Origin: Edaphobacter acidisoli
GTDB taxonomy: Bacteria > Acidobacteriota > Terriglobia > Terriglobales > Acidobacteriaceae
Assembly: GCF_014642855.1 (NCBI RefSeq)
Contig: NZ_BMJB01000003.1
Coordinates: 1-64,000, forward strand
Direction of reading: 5' to 3'
Length of the DNA stretch: 64,000 bases
In this document: piece by piece, positions 33,410-43,987 of the stretch
Layout of the letters: each line of letters opens with the position of its first letter
Numbering within the stretch: the stretch's first letter is position 1
The notes under the pieces: model-generated
Told to the model about the DNA's origin: nothing
Databases searched by the model: none
Seen by the model: the letters and a program-made list of their open reading frames with translations, nothing else
Translations under genes and position numbers: made by a program

Positions 33410-34192
33410 CTACAGCTTCGCGCGCAGCGGAGGCGCCGCCTCGCCCTGCTGCCCGGCCGCGGCGTTCTCGTCATGCATGTACTGCTTCAGCAGTTCATGG
33501 TGCAGACAATAGAGCGCCAGCTCCAGGCGGTCCGAAACGCCGAGCTTGTCATACACCTTGCGCAGATAGTTCTTGATGACCTGCTCCGTCGTGCCGATCT
33601 GGTAAGCAATCTCTTTATTGCGCATGCCGCGCGTAATGCAGCTGATGATTGCTAGCTCTTTCTTCGAGAGCTTCGGCTGGACCTTCGGATCGGTCAGTGT
33701 CGTCGCCTGCGAGCGGTACGCCTCAATGACCCAGCTAATCGACTGGTTGTCGATCCAGGTCTCGCCCTCGGCAATCTTGCGCACGCACTTCACCAGCAGG
33801 TCCGGCGAGATCGACCGCGGCACCACCCCGCGCACCCCGCGGCGATAAAGCTCTACTGTGTTGGACTCGTCCGTCTCAGAGACCTGGACAATCAGCTTGG
33901 CATCCGGCGCCTGGCGAACCAGCTCAGGAATCGCGTCCGTCGTCCCCGCAATCAGCTGCCCTTCCAGCAGCACCACGTCCGTGGGATAACGTTGCAGAGC
34001 GGCGTACAGATTAGCCAGCGTCTCCACCTGCGCGACGACGCGAATATCGTCTTCGAGCGCGAAGACCTTCTTCATGCCGACGCGATAGATCGCCTGCGAG
34101 TCCGCGAGGATCACGCGGATGCCACCGTGTGGAATGCTTTCTTCCGGTGCGTCGTCAGGGTGAGGGGTTTGGTCGAAGTTCACTACCGTCAT
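33410..34192 (-). CDS. LuxR-type regulator with degenerate receiver domain
   Basis: A 260-residue NarL/FixJ-type protein: receiver at about 24-140 and LuxR helix-turn-helix at about 165-230 (LSKKELAIISCITRGMRNKE). The phosphoacceptor position reads DVVLLEGQL, with Glu at 77 in place of Asp; the acidic pair is reduced to DS (31-32); and the conserved Lys is Arg126 in GVVPRSIS. It therefore should not be phosphorylated normally and may be constitutively active or controlled by binding. The PilZ gene lies 3 bases upstream, so c-di-GMP signalling may be connected. Confidence 0.88.
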   Translation of the reverse strand: MTVVNFDQTPHPDDAPEESIPHGGIRVILADSQAIYRVGMKKVFALEDDIRVVAQVETLANLYAALQRYPTDVVLLEGQLIAGTTDAIPELVRQAPDAKLIVQVSETDESNTVELYRRGVRGVVPRSISPDLLVKCVRKIAEGETWIDNQSISWVIEAYRSQATTLTDPKVQPKLSKKELAIISCITRGMRNKEIAYQIGTTEQVIKNYLRKVYDKLGVSDRLELALYCLHHELLKQYMHDENAAAGQQGEAAPPLRAKL

Positions 34193-34195
34193 AGT

Positions 34196-34522
34196 TCAGG
34201 CCTTTAGGAAATACTCATCAATCACCGCCGCTGCCTTTTTCTCTCCGTCCTGGACCGAGTGCCGTACGATTCGGCCGACGCAGTGTATCGTAACGTCGGT
34301 CTCCGAGCCCATGACTTCGGAAGGCATTGTGATGGTGAACTCTATCTTGCTGTCAATGGCCGGCAACTGGTCAGCGACAAAAAGCAGGCCGTTGGCGGAG
34401 ATATTCTCCGTCACCGCGTCCAGCTCGCCCTGTTCCGTTTTCACATGAATCGACAATCTCATAGGAAAACGTACCGCCGTGCGAACAGGATTTTCTGCCT
34501 CGCGCCTTTGCCGCTGGGCCAC
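34196..34522 (-). CDS. PilZ-domain protein
   Basis: A 108-residue stand-alone PilZ protein, a c-di-GMP sensor. It has both ligand motifs: RTAVR (14-18, RxxxR) and NISANG (about 40-45, NxSxxG), followed by the beta-barrel. The start is GTG 34522 with GGAGG at proper distance. It is the first gene of a unit with the LuxR-type regulator (3-base gap) and possibly the MFS transporter. Confidence 0.9.
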   Translation of the reverse strand: MAQRQRREAENPVRTAVRFPMRLSIHVKTEQGELDAVTENISANGLLFVADQLPAIDSKIEFTITMPSEVMGSETDVTIHCVGRIVRHSVQDGEKKAAAVIDEYFLKA

Positions 34523-34659
34523 AACTCCTCCCTTCCCACTTCCGAATCAAACTTCAGTCTTTCCTGCCAACTCACTGGAGTCTATCGCACCTTGGTGCAA
34601 TCCCGGAGAACTTTCTTTCAAAGACCCTGACCAGCCGTCACTTACAGAACGCCCACCAT

Positions 34660-35619
34660 TTAATCATGCGCCGGATGTCCATCCAGATAGTCCAGAATTT
34701 CCGTATATTCAGCATCTGAAATCTTAAACTCCAGCGCCGGCGCCACGCCTTCCACCTGCTTCGCGCTGCGCCCGCCCACAATCGCCGCCGTCACCGCCGG
34801 GTTATGCAGCGTCCAGGCAATCGCAATCACCCCAACAGGCACACCGTGCCGCGCCGCAATGCCCTTCAGAAACTCCGCAATACCCAGGTTCCGCGACAGG
34901 TGCGGCTCCTGATAATTCTTCGCCCGGCGACGAAAATCATCCTGCGGAAACCCTGCCACCCGCTCCTTCGTCATCGCCCCGGTCAGCAGCCCCGAATGCA
35001 TCGGCGAATAATTGATCACGCCAATGCCCTGCTTCCGGCAAAACGGCAGAATCTCCGCCTCCACCGTCCGATTAATCATCGAGTACGGCGGCTGCAGCGA
35101 CGTAATCGGAGCAATCTTCATCGCCCGCTCCATCTGCGCGACATTGAAGTTCGAGACCCCGATCCACCGCACCTTGCCCGCGCGCTTCAAATCCGCGAGC
35201 ACTCCCCAGGCCTCCTCGATCTGCTCATCCGGCTTCGGCCAGTGAATCTGATAAAGATCGATAGCGTCCACTTGCAAACGCCGAAGGCTCTCGTCAATCT
35301 CGCGGCGAATCTGCGTCATATCATTGGCGATCTCGCGCTTCTCGTTCCACACCATCGCGCACTTGGTGAAGACATACGGCTTATGCGAAGTACCCTTAAG
35401 CGCGCGCCCCACAATCTCTTCCGAATGCCCCAGCCCATACACCGGCGCCGTATCAATCCAGTTCACGCCCAGATCGAGCGCACGATGAATCGCCGCAATC
35501 GAATCGCTATCATCCTGCGCCCCCCACGAAAACGGCGTGTCACCGCCACCAATTGCCCAGGTCCCAAGCCCAATCCGTGTCAGGCGCATATCCGAGTTGC
35601 CAAGCTGTTTCGTTTCCAT
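34660..35619 (-). CDS. Aldo/keto reductase
   Basis: A 319-residue NADPH-dependent (beta/alpha)8 oxidoreductase. The catalytic tetrad can be assigned to Asp and Tyr in WIDTAPVYGLGHSEEIVG, Lys in FTKCAMVW and His in DLYQIHWPKPD. The C-terminal cofactor region contains AAIVGGRSAKQVEG. ATG 35619 gives the family's usual METKQLGNSDM start; the longer frame adds eight unrelated residues. It appears to be a single-gene unit; the substrate is unknown. Confidence 0.92.
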   Translation of the reverse strand: METKQLGNSDMRLTRIGLGTWAIGGGDTPFSWGAQDDSDSIAAIHRALDLGVNWIDTAPVYGLGHSEEIVGRALKGTSHKPYVFTKCAMVWNEKREIANDMTQIRREIDESLRRLQVDAIDLYQIHWPKPDEQIEEAWGVLADLKRAGKVRWIGVSNFNVAQMERAMKIAPITSLQPPYSMINRTVEAEILPFCRKQGIGVINYSPMHSGLLTGAMTKERVAGFPQDDFRRRAKNYQEPHLSRNLGIAEFLKGIAARHGVPVGVIAIAWTLHNPAVTAAIVGGRSAKQVEGVAPALEFKISDAEYTEILDYLDGHPAHD

Positions 35620-35679
35620 GCTTCCCTTATAAAACGTGCGCAACGCAAGCGTCCATTCGCTTGGGCAAGAACTGCGTCC

Positions 35680-36423
35680 TTACCACCCCATCTGCCCCAT
35701 CCGCCGCAGAATAATCCCGCTATACCGATTCATCGCCTGAGGCCGCCGTCTCCGCGGATCAGGCAGCACCGCAGCCAGCCTCGCCGCCTCGTCCCGATCA
35801 ACACTCCGCGCCGACGTCCCGTAATACGACCGGCACGCCGCCTCCACACCATAAATCCCCGGCCCAAGCTCCACCTCGTTCAAATACAGCTCAAGAATCC
35901 GCTGCTTCCCCAGCACCAGCTCAGCCACCGGCACCAGCGAAGCCTCCGCGCCCTTGCGCAAAATCGAGCGGTTCGTCCCGAAGAACAAATTCTTCACCAG
36001 CTGCTGCGTCAGCGTAGACCCGCCCCGCAGCCGCTTGCCATCCATATCGCCTTCTGCCGCAATCTCCATCGCCTGCCAGTCAAATCCATGGTGCTGATAA
36101 AACCGCGCATCCTCCGCAGCAATCACCGCATGCTGCAAATTCGGCGAGATCCGGCTCAGCGGCACAAACGTGTAGCGTTCCCGATAAGGAACCCCATCAA
36201 CCCACGCCTGCACGCGCCGTTGAACATGCACCGCAGTCGTCGGCGGATCAATCCACTTCAGCCCAACAATCGTCAACGCAGCCAGCGACCAAAGCAGTCC
36301 GAGCCCGACGACAACCCACACCACGAGAGCCCGCACAGAAAACCGCGCAGAAGGCCGTCCGGAGGGCCTCAACCATCTCTTCCACCTCGAAGTCCCCGAG
36401 CCCACACCCACTCCTTCAGCCAT
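35680..36423 (-). CDS. mtgA: Monofunctional biosynthetic peptidoglycan transglycosylase
   Basis: A GT51 enzyme that polymerises lipid II into glycan chains. The 247-residue protein has one membrane anchor (about 31-54) and the GT51 motifs in order: AAEDARFYQHHGFD (catalytic Glu), GGSTLTQQLVKNLF, and KQRILELYLNEVELG. Its length fits stand-alone MtgA rather than a bifunctional PBP. ATG 36423 was chosen as the first start after the upstream lysR-type gene ends; more distal starts would lie inside that gene. Confidence 0.92.
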   Translation of the reverse strand: MAEGVGVGSGTSRWKRWLRPSGRPSARFSVRALVVWVVVGLGLLWSLAALTIVGLKWIDPPTTAVHVQRRVQAWVDGVPYRERYTFVPLSRISPNLQHAVIAAEDARFYQHHGFDWQAMEIAAEGDMDGKRLRGGSTLTQQLVKNLFFGTNRSILRKGAEASLVPVAELVLGKQRILELYLNEVELGPGIYGVEAACRSYYGTSARSVDRDEAARLAAVLPDPRRRRPQAMNRYSGIILRRMGQMGW

Positions 36424-36467
36424 CTTCAAAATAATAGCCGGGCCCGAAATCATAGCCGGCCCACAAC

Positions 36468-37364
36468 TCATTTGATCGTGGACGAAAGGTGCTTGCGGGC
36501 CATTGCAATAAAGTTCTTCACCAGCACCGATCGCGCATTCCGCCGATTCCACGCGATGCCGATATTCCATTCCCCTTCAGGAACCCTCGTCTCTGCAAAT
36601 CGTATCTGCGGCACGCGCATTAGTTGTACCGCACTCGGCGCAATACTCACACCCAAACCCGCGCGCACCAGGTTCAGCGCCGTGAAAAACACATCCGTCT
36701 CCTGCACCACCGTAGGCATAAACCCCGCCGCCCTGCAGGTACGAAACACATGATCGTAGAAGCTCGCCGAATCAGCGCGACACGGAATAATAAACGGCGC
36801 ATTGCGCAAACCAGCCAGGCCTTTCCTCGCATCGTAAGCCGATTGCTCACTCAACACGACCATCAGCCGCTCCTTCACAATCGGTATCGTCGCAATCTCT
36901 TCCGCCCGAATGGGCAGACGCACAAATCCCACATCAATCTTTCTCTCGCAAAGCTCCTGAGTCTGATCCGATGTAGACATATTCCGCACCGACAGATCAA
37001 CGTTCGGATATCGCTTCCTGAAGCGCATCATCAGGTTCGGCAATCCACGCGCCAGCACCGCAACTCCAAACCCGACTCGCAGCGTCCCTGCCTCTCCCTT
37101 CAGCGCCAGACGCGTGACCCGCTCAGCCGATTCAGCATCTTCGATGATGTGTCGCGCATGCTGCAGCAGCACCTGTCCCGCCGCCGTCAGATGCAACCCA
37201 CGCGAGCGCCGGATCAGCAGTTGCCCACCCATCCGGTCTTCCAGACGCCGAATCTGCTTGCTCAGCGCAGGCTGCGACACATGCAGCATCTCCGCCGCAC
37301 GCCGAAAGTGAAGCTGTTCCGAGAGGATCAGGAACGAACGCAAATCATCGAGTTCCATGCTCAT
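36468..37364 (-). CDS. LysR-family transcriptional regulator
   Basis: A 298-residue LysR protein: N-terminal helix-turn-helix MELDDLRSFLILSEQLHFRR and VSQPALSKQIRRLEDRMGG, then the two-lobed effector domain (about 90-295). It is divergent from the GH1 gene with a 95-base gap, the usual arrangement for a regulator of its neighbour; ATG 37364 and 37358 are both possible starts. The effector is unknown; an effect on mtgA downstream cannot be excluded. Confidence 0.92.
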   Translation of the reverse strand: MSMELDDLRSFLILSEQLHFRRAAEMLHVSQPALSKQIRRLEDRMGGQLLIRRSRGLHLTAAGQVLLQHARHIIEDAESAERVTRLALKGEAGTLRVGFGVAVLARGLPNLMMRFRKRYPNVDLSVRNMSTSDQTQELCERKIDVGFVRLPIRAEEIATIPIVKERLMVVLSEQSAYDARKGLAGLRNAPFIIPCRADSASFYDHVFRTCRAAGFMPTVVQETDVFFTALNLVRAGLGVSIAPSAVQLMRVPQIRFAETRVPEGEWNIGIAWNRRNARSVLVKNFIAMARKHLSSTIK

Positions 37365-37444
37365 AACCAAACGTTATCAAAATGTGTTCAATGTTTCATT
37401 GGACATCGATGCCTCATCTAGGCAATCTCTTGAAAGAGAACTAA

Positions 37445-39025
<1,581 letters not shown>

Positions 39026-39110
39026 AAACGACGTGCCGCGTTGATAGCTATTCCACAGCGCACGAAGAAATCTGCTGTTGCCGTTGCCCTTGTCGTTGCT
39101 CCTGAGATAG

Positions 39111-39163
39111 GCCCGGACTTCAGTCCGGGCAACACCAGCCACAAAAACAGAGGGCTTCAGCCC
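39111..39163. repeat. Paired CTTCAG palindromes (REP-like)
   Basis: GCCCGGACTTCAGTCCGGGC (39111-39130) and GGGCTTCAGCCC (39152-39163) are two perfect palindromes sharing the core CTTCAG, 21 bases apart. I know similar GGGCTTCAGCCC units from intergenic regions of acidobacterial genomes. The rest of the 545-base gap 39026-39570 is a C/A-rich tract around 39230-39320, a terminator and two interspersed elements; no gene is seen. Confidence 0.65.
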
Positions 39164-39384
39164 CTGGGATATGCCTTCTTCTCAGCTGCCTCTACCTCTC
39201 TCATCCCACACAAAAAACTCGCCATCCTCCGCGCCACAAATTCCTGTCAAGCCCCCAAACCCCAAACCCAACACCACCAAAACCCTCCAACCCCAACCAA
39301 CCAAACCACTTCCACCATAAAAATTTTCCCGCCCAGTTTGGCGGTTTAGTTTTGAACCATTTGCTACACTTAAATCAACATTCA

Positions 39385-39434
39385 AAAAGAGCAAGGCCCG
39401 GAGAGAGGGAAACCTATCCGGGCCTTACTCTTTT
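39385..39434. terminator. Strong bidirectional terminator
   Basis: AAAAGAG (39385-39391) and AAGGCCCGGA (39393-39402) pair with TCCGGGCCTT (39417-39426) and CTCTTTT (39428-39434), with one mismatch between the blocks. It lies 360 bases after the GH1 gene and 140 after dnaJ. A TG-n-TACACT sequence (about 39362-39370) just upstream could start a very short RNA ending here. Confidence 0.8.
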
Positions 39435-39436
39435 GT

Positions 39437-39456
39437 AATGAATACTTTACTGCAAA
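39437..39456. repeat. Short interspersed element, core copy (c)
   Basis: AATGAATACTTTACTGCAAA. It shares AATGAATACTTT-(2)-GCAAA with the copy 94 bases to the right, but lacks the G-rich block. Confidence 0.55.
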
Positions 39457-39530
39457 TTCCCACAGAGGCTAAATAAAATCAACAACTTACACAAGCCCGA
39501 AGCCGCAAAGTCCAAGCCTAACCCAAATAA

Positions 39531-39565
39531 AATGAATACTTTGCCGCAAAAGCACGGGGAGGGGG
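39531..39565. repeat. Short interspersed element downstream of dnaJ (copy d)
   Basis: AATGAATACTTTGCCGCAAA, then AGCAC and GGGGAGGGGG. It begins 5 bases after the dnaJ stop on the transcribed strand and has the same order of blocks as the copy after pheA (199-235). Confidence 0.6.
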
Positions 39566-39570
39566 TACCT

Positions 39571-40719
39571 CTAGCTGAAGATATCCTTCACCTTCCCGAA
39601 CAACCCGCCACGCGAGGTCGGCGTATTCTCCACCACCATCGTCTCCCCGAGCTGCCGCAGCAACTCCTTCTGCGCCTTCGACAACTTCGTCGGGGTCTTC
39701 ACCCGAATCTCCACGATCAGGTCCCCCTTCCCGTGCGAGTTCAGGTGAGGCACTCCCTTCCCCCGCAGCTTGAACTCCTTCCCGCTCTCCGTCCCCTCGG
39801 GCACCTTGAGCGTGGCCGTCCCCTCCAGCGTCTCGATCTCCAGCTCCGTCCCCAGCGCCGCCTGCGGAAAGGAGATCGGCATCACGCAGTGAAGGTCATC
39901 CCCCTCCCGCTCAAAGAACTTGTGGTCCTTCACCGTCAGCACCACGTAGAGGTCGCCCGCAGGCCCGCCGAACTTTCCGCCCTCACCCTCGCCCTGGTAC
40001 CGAATCCGCGTGTCCTGCTCCACACCCGCCGGCACCTTCACTAGAATCGTGTGCTCCACCTGCACCCGCGTCTCACCCCGGCACGTCTGGCACGGGTCCA
40101 CGATCACCGTCCCCGTCCCGCCGCACACCGAGCACGTCCGCGCCACCGAGAAGAACCCCTGCTGGAACCTCTGCTGACCCCGCCCGCCGCACTGCGTACA
40201 CGTCACCGCCGACTTGCCCTGCCGCGCGCCTGACCCCTTGCACTCCGCGCACATCTCCAGCCGCCGGATCTTGATCTCCCGCTCCACCCCGAAGACCGCC
40301 TCCTCGAACTCGATCGTCAGGTCGTACTTCAGGTCACGCCCCCGCTGCACCCGCGAAGCCCGGCGCCCGCCGCCGCCGCCGCCCACGTTGAACATCTCCC
40401 CGAAGAGATCCCCGAAGATGTCCCCCAGGTCCTGCCCCGCGAAGCCGCCCGCGAACGGGTTCCCACCACCGGCCGCACCCTGGAACGCCGCGTGCCCATA
40501 CCGGTCGTACGCCGCCCGCTTGTCCGCGTCGCTCAGCACCGAGTACGCCTCACCGCACTCCTTGAACCTCTCCTCCGCGTCGGGGTTGTTCGGGTTGCGG
40601 TCCGGATGGAACTTCATCGCCAGCTTGCGGTAAGCCGTCTTGATCTCCTGGTCGCTCGCATCCCGCGAGACACTCAGCACCTCGTAGTAATCAACCTTGG
40701 TCACGTTTGCCGTCGCCAT
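39571..40719 (-). CDS. dnaJ: Chaperone DnaJ
   Basis: A type I J-protein of 382 residues that stimulates DnaK ATPase. J domain at about 8-72 with HPD in MKFHPDRNP; Gly-rich linker with [11 protein letters not shown]; four zinc-finger pairs CAEC, CTQC, CSVC, CQTC (about 158-220); C-terminal substrate domains. It is last in a hrcA-grpE-dnaJ order on the minus strand, 20 bases after grpE. dnaK is not in the window. Confidence 0.97.
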   Translation of the reverse strand: MATANVTKVDYYEVLSVSRDASDQEIKTAYRKLAMKFHPDRNPNNPDAEERFKECGEAYSVLSDADKRAAYDRYGHAAFQGAAGGGNPFAGGFAGQDLGDIFGDLFGEMFNVGGGGGGRRASRVQRGRDLKYDLTIEFEEAVFGVEREIKIRRLEMCAECKGSGARQGKSAVTCTQCGGRGQQRFQQGFFSVARTCSVCGGTGTVIVDPCQTCRGETRVQVEHTILVKVPAGVEQDTRIRYQGEGEGGKFGGPAGDLYVVLTVKDHKFFEREGDDLHCVMPISFPQAALGTELEIETLEGTATLKVPEGTESGKEFKLRGKGVPHLNSHGKGDLIVEIRVKTPTKLSKAQKELLRQLGETMVVENTPTSRGGLFGKVKDIFS

Positions 40720-40739
40720 CTCTCTAGACTATCCCACCC

Positions 40740-41291
40740 TTACTCCGCCACCTGTGCCGGATTCACCGCAATCTTCACCAGCGCCGGCCGCAGCAGCTTC
40801 TCGCGGATTCGGTATCCGCGCCGGATCTCCTCAACCACCTGATGGTCAGGAATCTCCTTAGTTTCGATGCTACCCAAAGCCTCGTGGATTCGAGGGTCGA
40901 ACTGAGCCCCCACCGCCTCAACCGGCTGCACTCCAAGGCCCTTCAGCGCGTCGTCCATCTGCTTCAGAATAAGATCGACGCCCGCCCTCAATTGTTCCGC
41001 TGTCCCGCCAGACTTGAGCGCAAGCTGGAAGTTGTCCATCACACCCAGAAATGGCTCCACCGTGCGCGAAACAGCACGGTCCTGAGCATCCAGCCGCTCC
41101 TTAGACTCCCGCTTGCGAGCGTTGTCAAACTCAGCCTGCAAGCGCGCGAGCCGATCCAGCAGCTGGTCGCGCTCACCTTTGACCAGTTCAAGCTCGGCTT
41201 GCAACACACTCATCTCGCTCGGAGGCTCGGCACCCGAAGTGGTGACAGCGTCACCCTCCTGCACAGCCTGCACGATCGTCTCATCCTGCAT
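40740..41291 (-). CDS. grpE: Nucleotide exchange factor GrpE
   Basis: A 183-residue DnaK exchange factor. The long N-terminal coiled coil (about 30-75, LQAELELVKGERDQLLDRL) is followed by the head domain with the signature FDPRIHEALGSIETKEIPDH. I chose ATG 41291 because AGGAG lies 10 bases upstream; an in-frame ATG at 41309 would include that ribosome site in the coding region. The 92-base gap to hrcA may hold an additional promoter. Confidence 0.95.
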   Translation of the reverse strand: MQDETIVQAVQEGDAVTTSGAEPPSEMSVLQAELELVKGERDQLLDRLARLQAEFDNARKRESKERLDAQDRAVSRTVEPFLGVMDNFQLALKSGGTAEQLRAGVDLILKQMDDALKGLGVQPVEAVGAQFDPRIHEALGSIETKEIPDHQVVEEIRRGYRIREKLLRPALVKIAVNPAQVAE

Positions 41292-41401
41292 CTTTTCGTG
41301 TCTCCTCATAAGGTTCCTTTTCTATTGTTGCCTATTCCGCGCGATAGCGCGACCCATGGCAGACACCTATGCCTTTGATCTGTCCCTAAACTCTGCTCGA
41401 A

Positions 41402-42463
41402 TCAACCGCCCGGATGGAGCATCCGATCAAAGAGCCGCGCCACGTAGCTGACCGCATTCATGGTGTTCTCATAATCGATTCTTTTTGATCCAATCACGCC
41501 AACAGTTCCGCGCACGGTTGGAGCAGCAATCAGCACCAAACCGGCCATCTCCGGCACGTGTTCGTCCAGATCAAAGACTACGCGCACACTCTCCTGATGC
41601 GCGTCGATGTACGCATTCAGCAATTCCACAACACGTTGCTTGGCTTCGAGTGCCGCCAGCAGTTCACGCAGCCGCTCCTGATTCTCCTGACTGCCAACAA
41701 GGTTCGCCACGCCATCGACATATACCGCTTGCTCAGTCGCGTCTGACTCCGGAACTGCCTTCGCCCAGAGCTGCTGCACAGAGTCAAGCAGTCGCTGATA
41801 CTCACTCTGCTCGCGTTCCACCATGCGCGCAATCTCGGCACGAACACGCTCGACATCCCAACCGCGAAAGTTTTCGTTCAGGAAGTTAGCCGCTGTCTCC
41901 AATTCACTCAGAGCCAGGTCGCGGTCGAGCATGAGTACTCGGTCTCGCACCAGCCCGCTGCGTGTCACGACGACTGCAAGCACGCGTGCCGCTGCCAACC
42001 TCGAGAAATGCACGTGCTCAAGCGTATCTCCTCCAGCCGCAGCGGCAATCGCCACACCAACTCCGCTTGAGAGCGTCGCCAGTACATGCGACGTGCGCTC
42101 CAGCACAGCCTGTGTTCCTGCAATTCCAACAAAACTGGAGTCTATTTGTTGCCTTGACTTCACCGGTAACCGCGCCGCGTCGATTCGCGGGTAAGCCCCG
42201 CCACTCAACTGCTCCACATATATCCGAAACGCTCGCGCCGTGGGCACGCGACCAGCCGAGGTATGCGGCTGCTCAAGCAGGCCCGCCTCAGCAAGTTCAG
42301 CCATCTCATTCCGAACAGTGGCAGAGCTGAAGCCAACCCCCTCAGCCCCCTGCAACCGGGCGATTGTGCCTGAACCCACCGGCTCACCCGTCTCGATATA
42401 GCTCTCGATAATGGCCGTTAGAATGGACCGCTGCCGCGCCGTTACCCGCTCCGCATCTGCCAT
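41402..42463 (-). CDS. hrcA: Heat-inducible transcription repressor HrcA
   Basis: A 353-residue repressor of heat-shock operons. N-terminal winged helix with RQRSILTAIIESYIETGEPV and SSATVRNEMAELAEAGLLEQ, followed by the GAF-like and dimer domains, ending with RIDYENTMNAVSYVARLFDR. HrcA binds CIRCE (TTAGCACTC-N9-GAGTGCTAA), but no CIRCE is visible in the gaps around this operon, so its targets, probably groES-groEL, should lie elsewhere. Confidence 0.95.
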   Translation of the reverse strand: MADAERVTARQRSILTAIIESYIETGEPVGSGTIARLQGAEGVGFSSATVRNEMAELAEAGLLEQPHTSAGRVPTARAFRIYVEQLSGGAYPRIDAARLPVKSRQQIDSSFVGIAGTQAVLERTSHVLATLSSGVGVAIAAAAGGDTLEHVHFSRLAAARVLAVVVTRSGLVRDRVLMLDRDLALSELETAANFLNENFRGWDVERVRAEIARMVEREQSEYQRLLDSVQQLWAKAVPESDATEQAVYVDGVANLVGSQENQERLRELLAALEAKQRVVELLNAYIDAHQESVRVVFDLDEHVPEMAGLVLIAAPTVRGTVGVIGSKRIDYENTMNAVSYVARLFDRMLHPGG

Positions 42464-42504
42464 AGTCCCTCCATCTTTGCCACTTTTAAGTCTACTTCGT
42501 CCCG

Positions 42505-43338
42505 TCAGCTAATCTCGATGACGCTCTCGCTCTTCGCAGCAATTTCCTTCGCCCGCTCGGCGACCTGCTTTGCCACATCATAGAAGCCCTTGCAGAGCTT
42601 CGACTCAAGCCCGGCTAGCGCAACAGGCAATCCTTTGTCGCCGCCCTCTCGAATCTGCGGGTCCATATCGACCGCACCGAGAAATGGGATTCCAAATTGC
42701 GCTGCCGTGCGTTCGGTGCCGCCTGCTCCAAAAACATCGATGACCTCACCCGAAGGCAGCGTCATCTGGCTCATGTTCTCGACCATACCAAGCACATCCA
42801 CCTTCACCTGATGGAACATCTCCAGCGCCTTGCGCGCATCCTGCAACGCCACGCTCGATCCAGTCGAGACGACAACCGACCCTGTCAGCGGCACTGTCTG
42901 TACCAGCGAGATCACCACATCGCCCGTTCCCGGAGGAAGATCGACGATGAGGAAGTCCAGCTCGCCCCACTCTACCTGCTGCAAAAACTGGCGAATGATC
43001 TGGTGCAGCATCGGCCCGCGCATCACCATCGGCTTGTCGCCCGGTGAGATCAACCCGACCGAGATGAACTTCACACCATGCGCAACGATTGGCTCGATTC
43101 GGTTCTCGTTCACGACATTCGGCTGACGCGTAACGCCCATCATCGTCGGCACGTTCGGGCCGTAGATGTCCGCATCGAGCAGACCTACCTTGTAGCCAAG
43201 TTTGCTCAGCGCGATCGCAATATTCACTGCGACTGTCGTTTTGCCCACGCCGCCTTTGCCGCTTCCCACAGCCACTACGTACGCTACTCCAGGCAGAGGC
43301 TGCGGCCCCTGCGGTGCTCCATGTCCCATGTGTCCCAT
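42505..43338 (-). CDS. Mrp/ApbC-type P-loop ATPase without the CPxC motif
   Basis: A 277-residue ATPase of the Mrp/NBP35 family, usually a carrier of Fe-S clusters. The deviant Walker A is GSGKGGVGKTT (25-35), followed by LLDADIYGPNVP and VDLPPGTGD. In most members the segment after VENMS is F-C-P-x-C-G and bridges the cluster; here it reads VENMSQMTLPSGEVIDVFG, and the only Cys is C249. The N-terminal DUF59 domain is absent and replaced by MGHMGHGAPQG. Cluster binding in the usual way is therefore unlikely. Confidence 0.9.
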   Translation of the reverse strand: MGHMGHGAPQGPQPLPGVAYVVAVGSGKGGVGKTTVAVNIAIALSKLGYKVGLLDADIYGPNVPTMMGVTRQPNVVNENRIEPIVAHGVKFISVGLISPGDKPMVMRGPMLHQIIRQFLQQVEWGELDFLIVDLPPGTGDVVISLVQTVPLTGSVVVSTGSSVALQDARKALEMFHQVKVDVLGMVENMSQMTLPSGEVIDVFGAGGTERTAAQFGIPFLGAVDMDPQIREGGDKGLPVALAGLESKLCKGFYDVAKQVAERAKEIAAKSESVIEIS

Positions 43339-43389
43339 CAGAATTCTCCTGTCTCAAACAATCCAAAAATTATGCGCGGCCCCGCATCT

Positions 43390-43911
43390 TTACACGTGCC
43401 ATCCGTTCGGCATCGCAGCACGCATCTCTTTCTTGCGTGCCGTTTCACCTGAGCGCATCTCCCGCCGTCGTCCTGCGTCTTCATATCGCCGCTTCTGATG
43501 CTCGGTCTCCGGCACCACCTGCGGCACCTCCATCCGGTGCCCATCCTTATCGATCGCGACAAAGGTAAGGTAAGCCGATGAAACATGCCGCAGCCGCTGC
43601 CCCCGCACGTCTTCGACCATCACGCGGACACCGACTTCCATCGAAGTCCTGAACGCGCGGTTCACGCTGGCCTTCAGGATCAGCAACTCTCCAACCCGCA
43701 CCGGCGACACAAAATCCAGATGGTCCATCGAAGCCGTCACGGTATACGTCCGAGCATGACGCGAAGCAGCCATCGCCGCTACCAGGTCGATATACTGCAT
43801 CAGCCGTCCGCCAAACAAACTTCCCAAGGCATTCGAGTCAGCCGGCAGCACAATCTCGCTCCGCTCCGACTGAGACTCAGCAACAGTGCGCTTAATCATC
43901 AAATCGCTCAT
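43390..43911 (-). CDS. Acyl-CoA thioesterase (hotdog fold)
   Basis: A 173-residue YciA/BACH-type thioesterase hydrolysing acyl-CoA. The active-site region is ADSNALGSLFGGRLMQYIDL with the catalytic Asp, followed by the helix AAMAASRHAR and the strand TASMDHLDFVSPVRVGELL. The last about 35 residues are very basic and unlike the core. ATG 43911 matches the family start. It is divergent from the small TPR-like gene (76 bases). Confidence 0.9.
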   Translation of the reverse strand: MSDLMIKRTVAESQSERSEIVLPADSNALGSLFGGRLMQYIDLVAAMAASRHARTYTVTASMDHLDFVSPVRVGELLILKASVNRAFRTSMEVGVRVMVEDVRGQRLRHVSSAYLTFVAIDKDGHRMEVPQVVPETEHQKRRYEDAGRRREMRSGETARKKEMRAAMPNGWHV

Positions 43912-43987
43912 TCTTACCAGTCTAAATCGCCGCAATTACCCTTGCCCAACTTGCCAACCGCAACACGAACACAGCAACATCGAAGAC

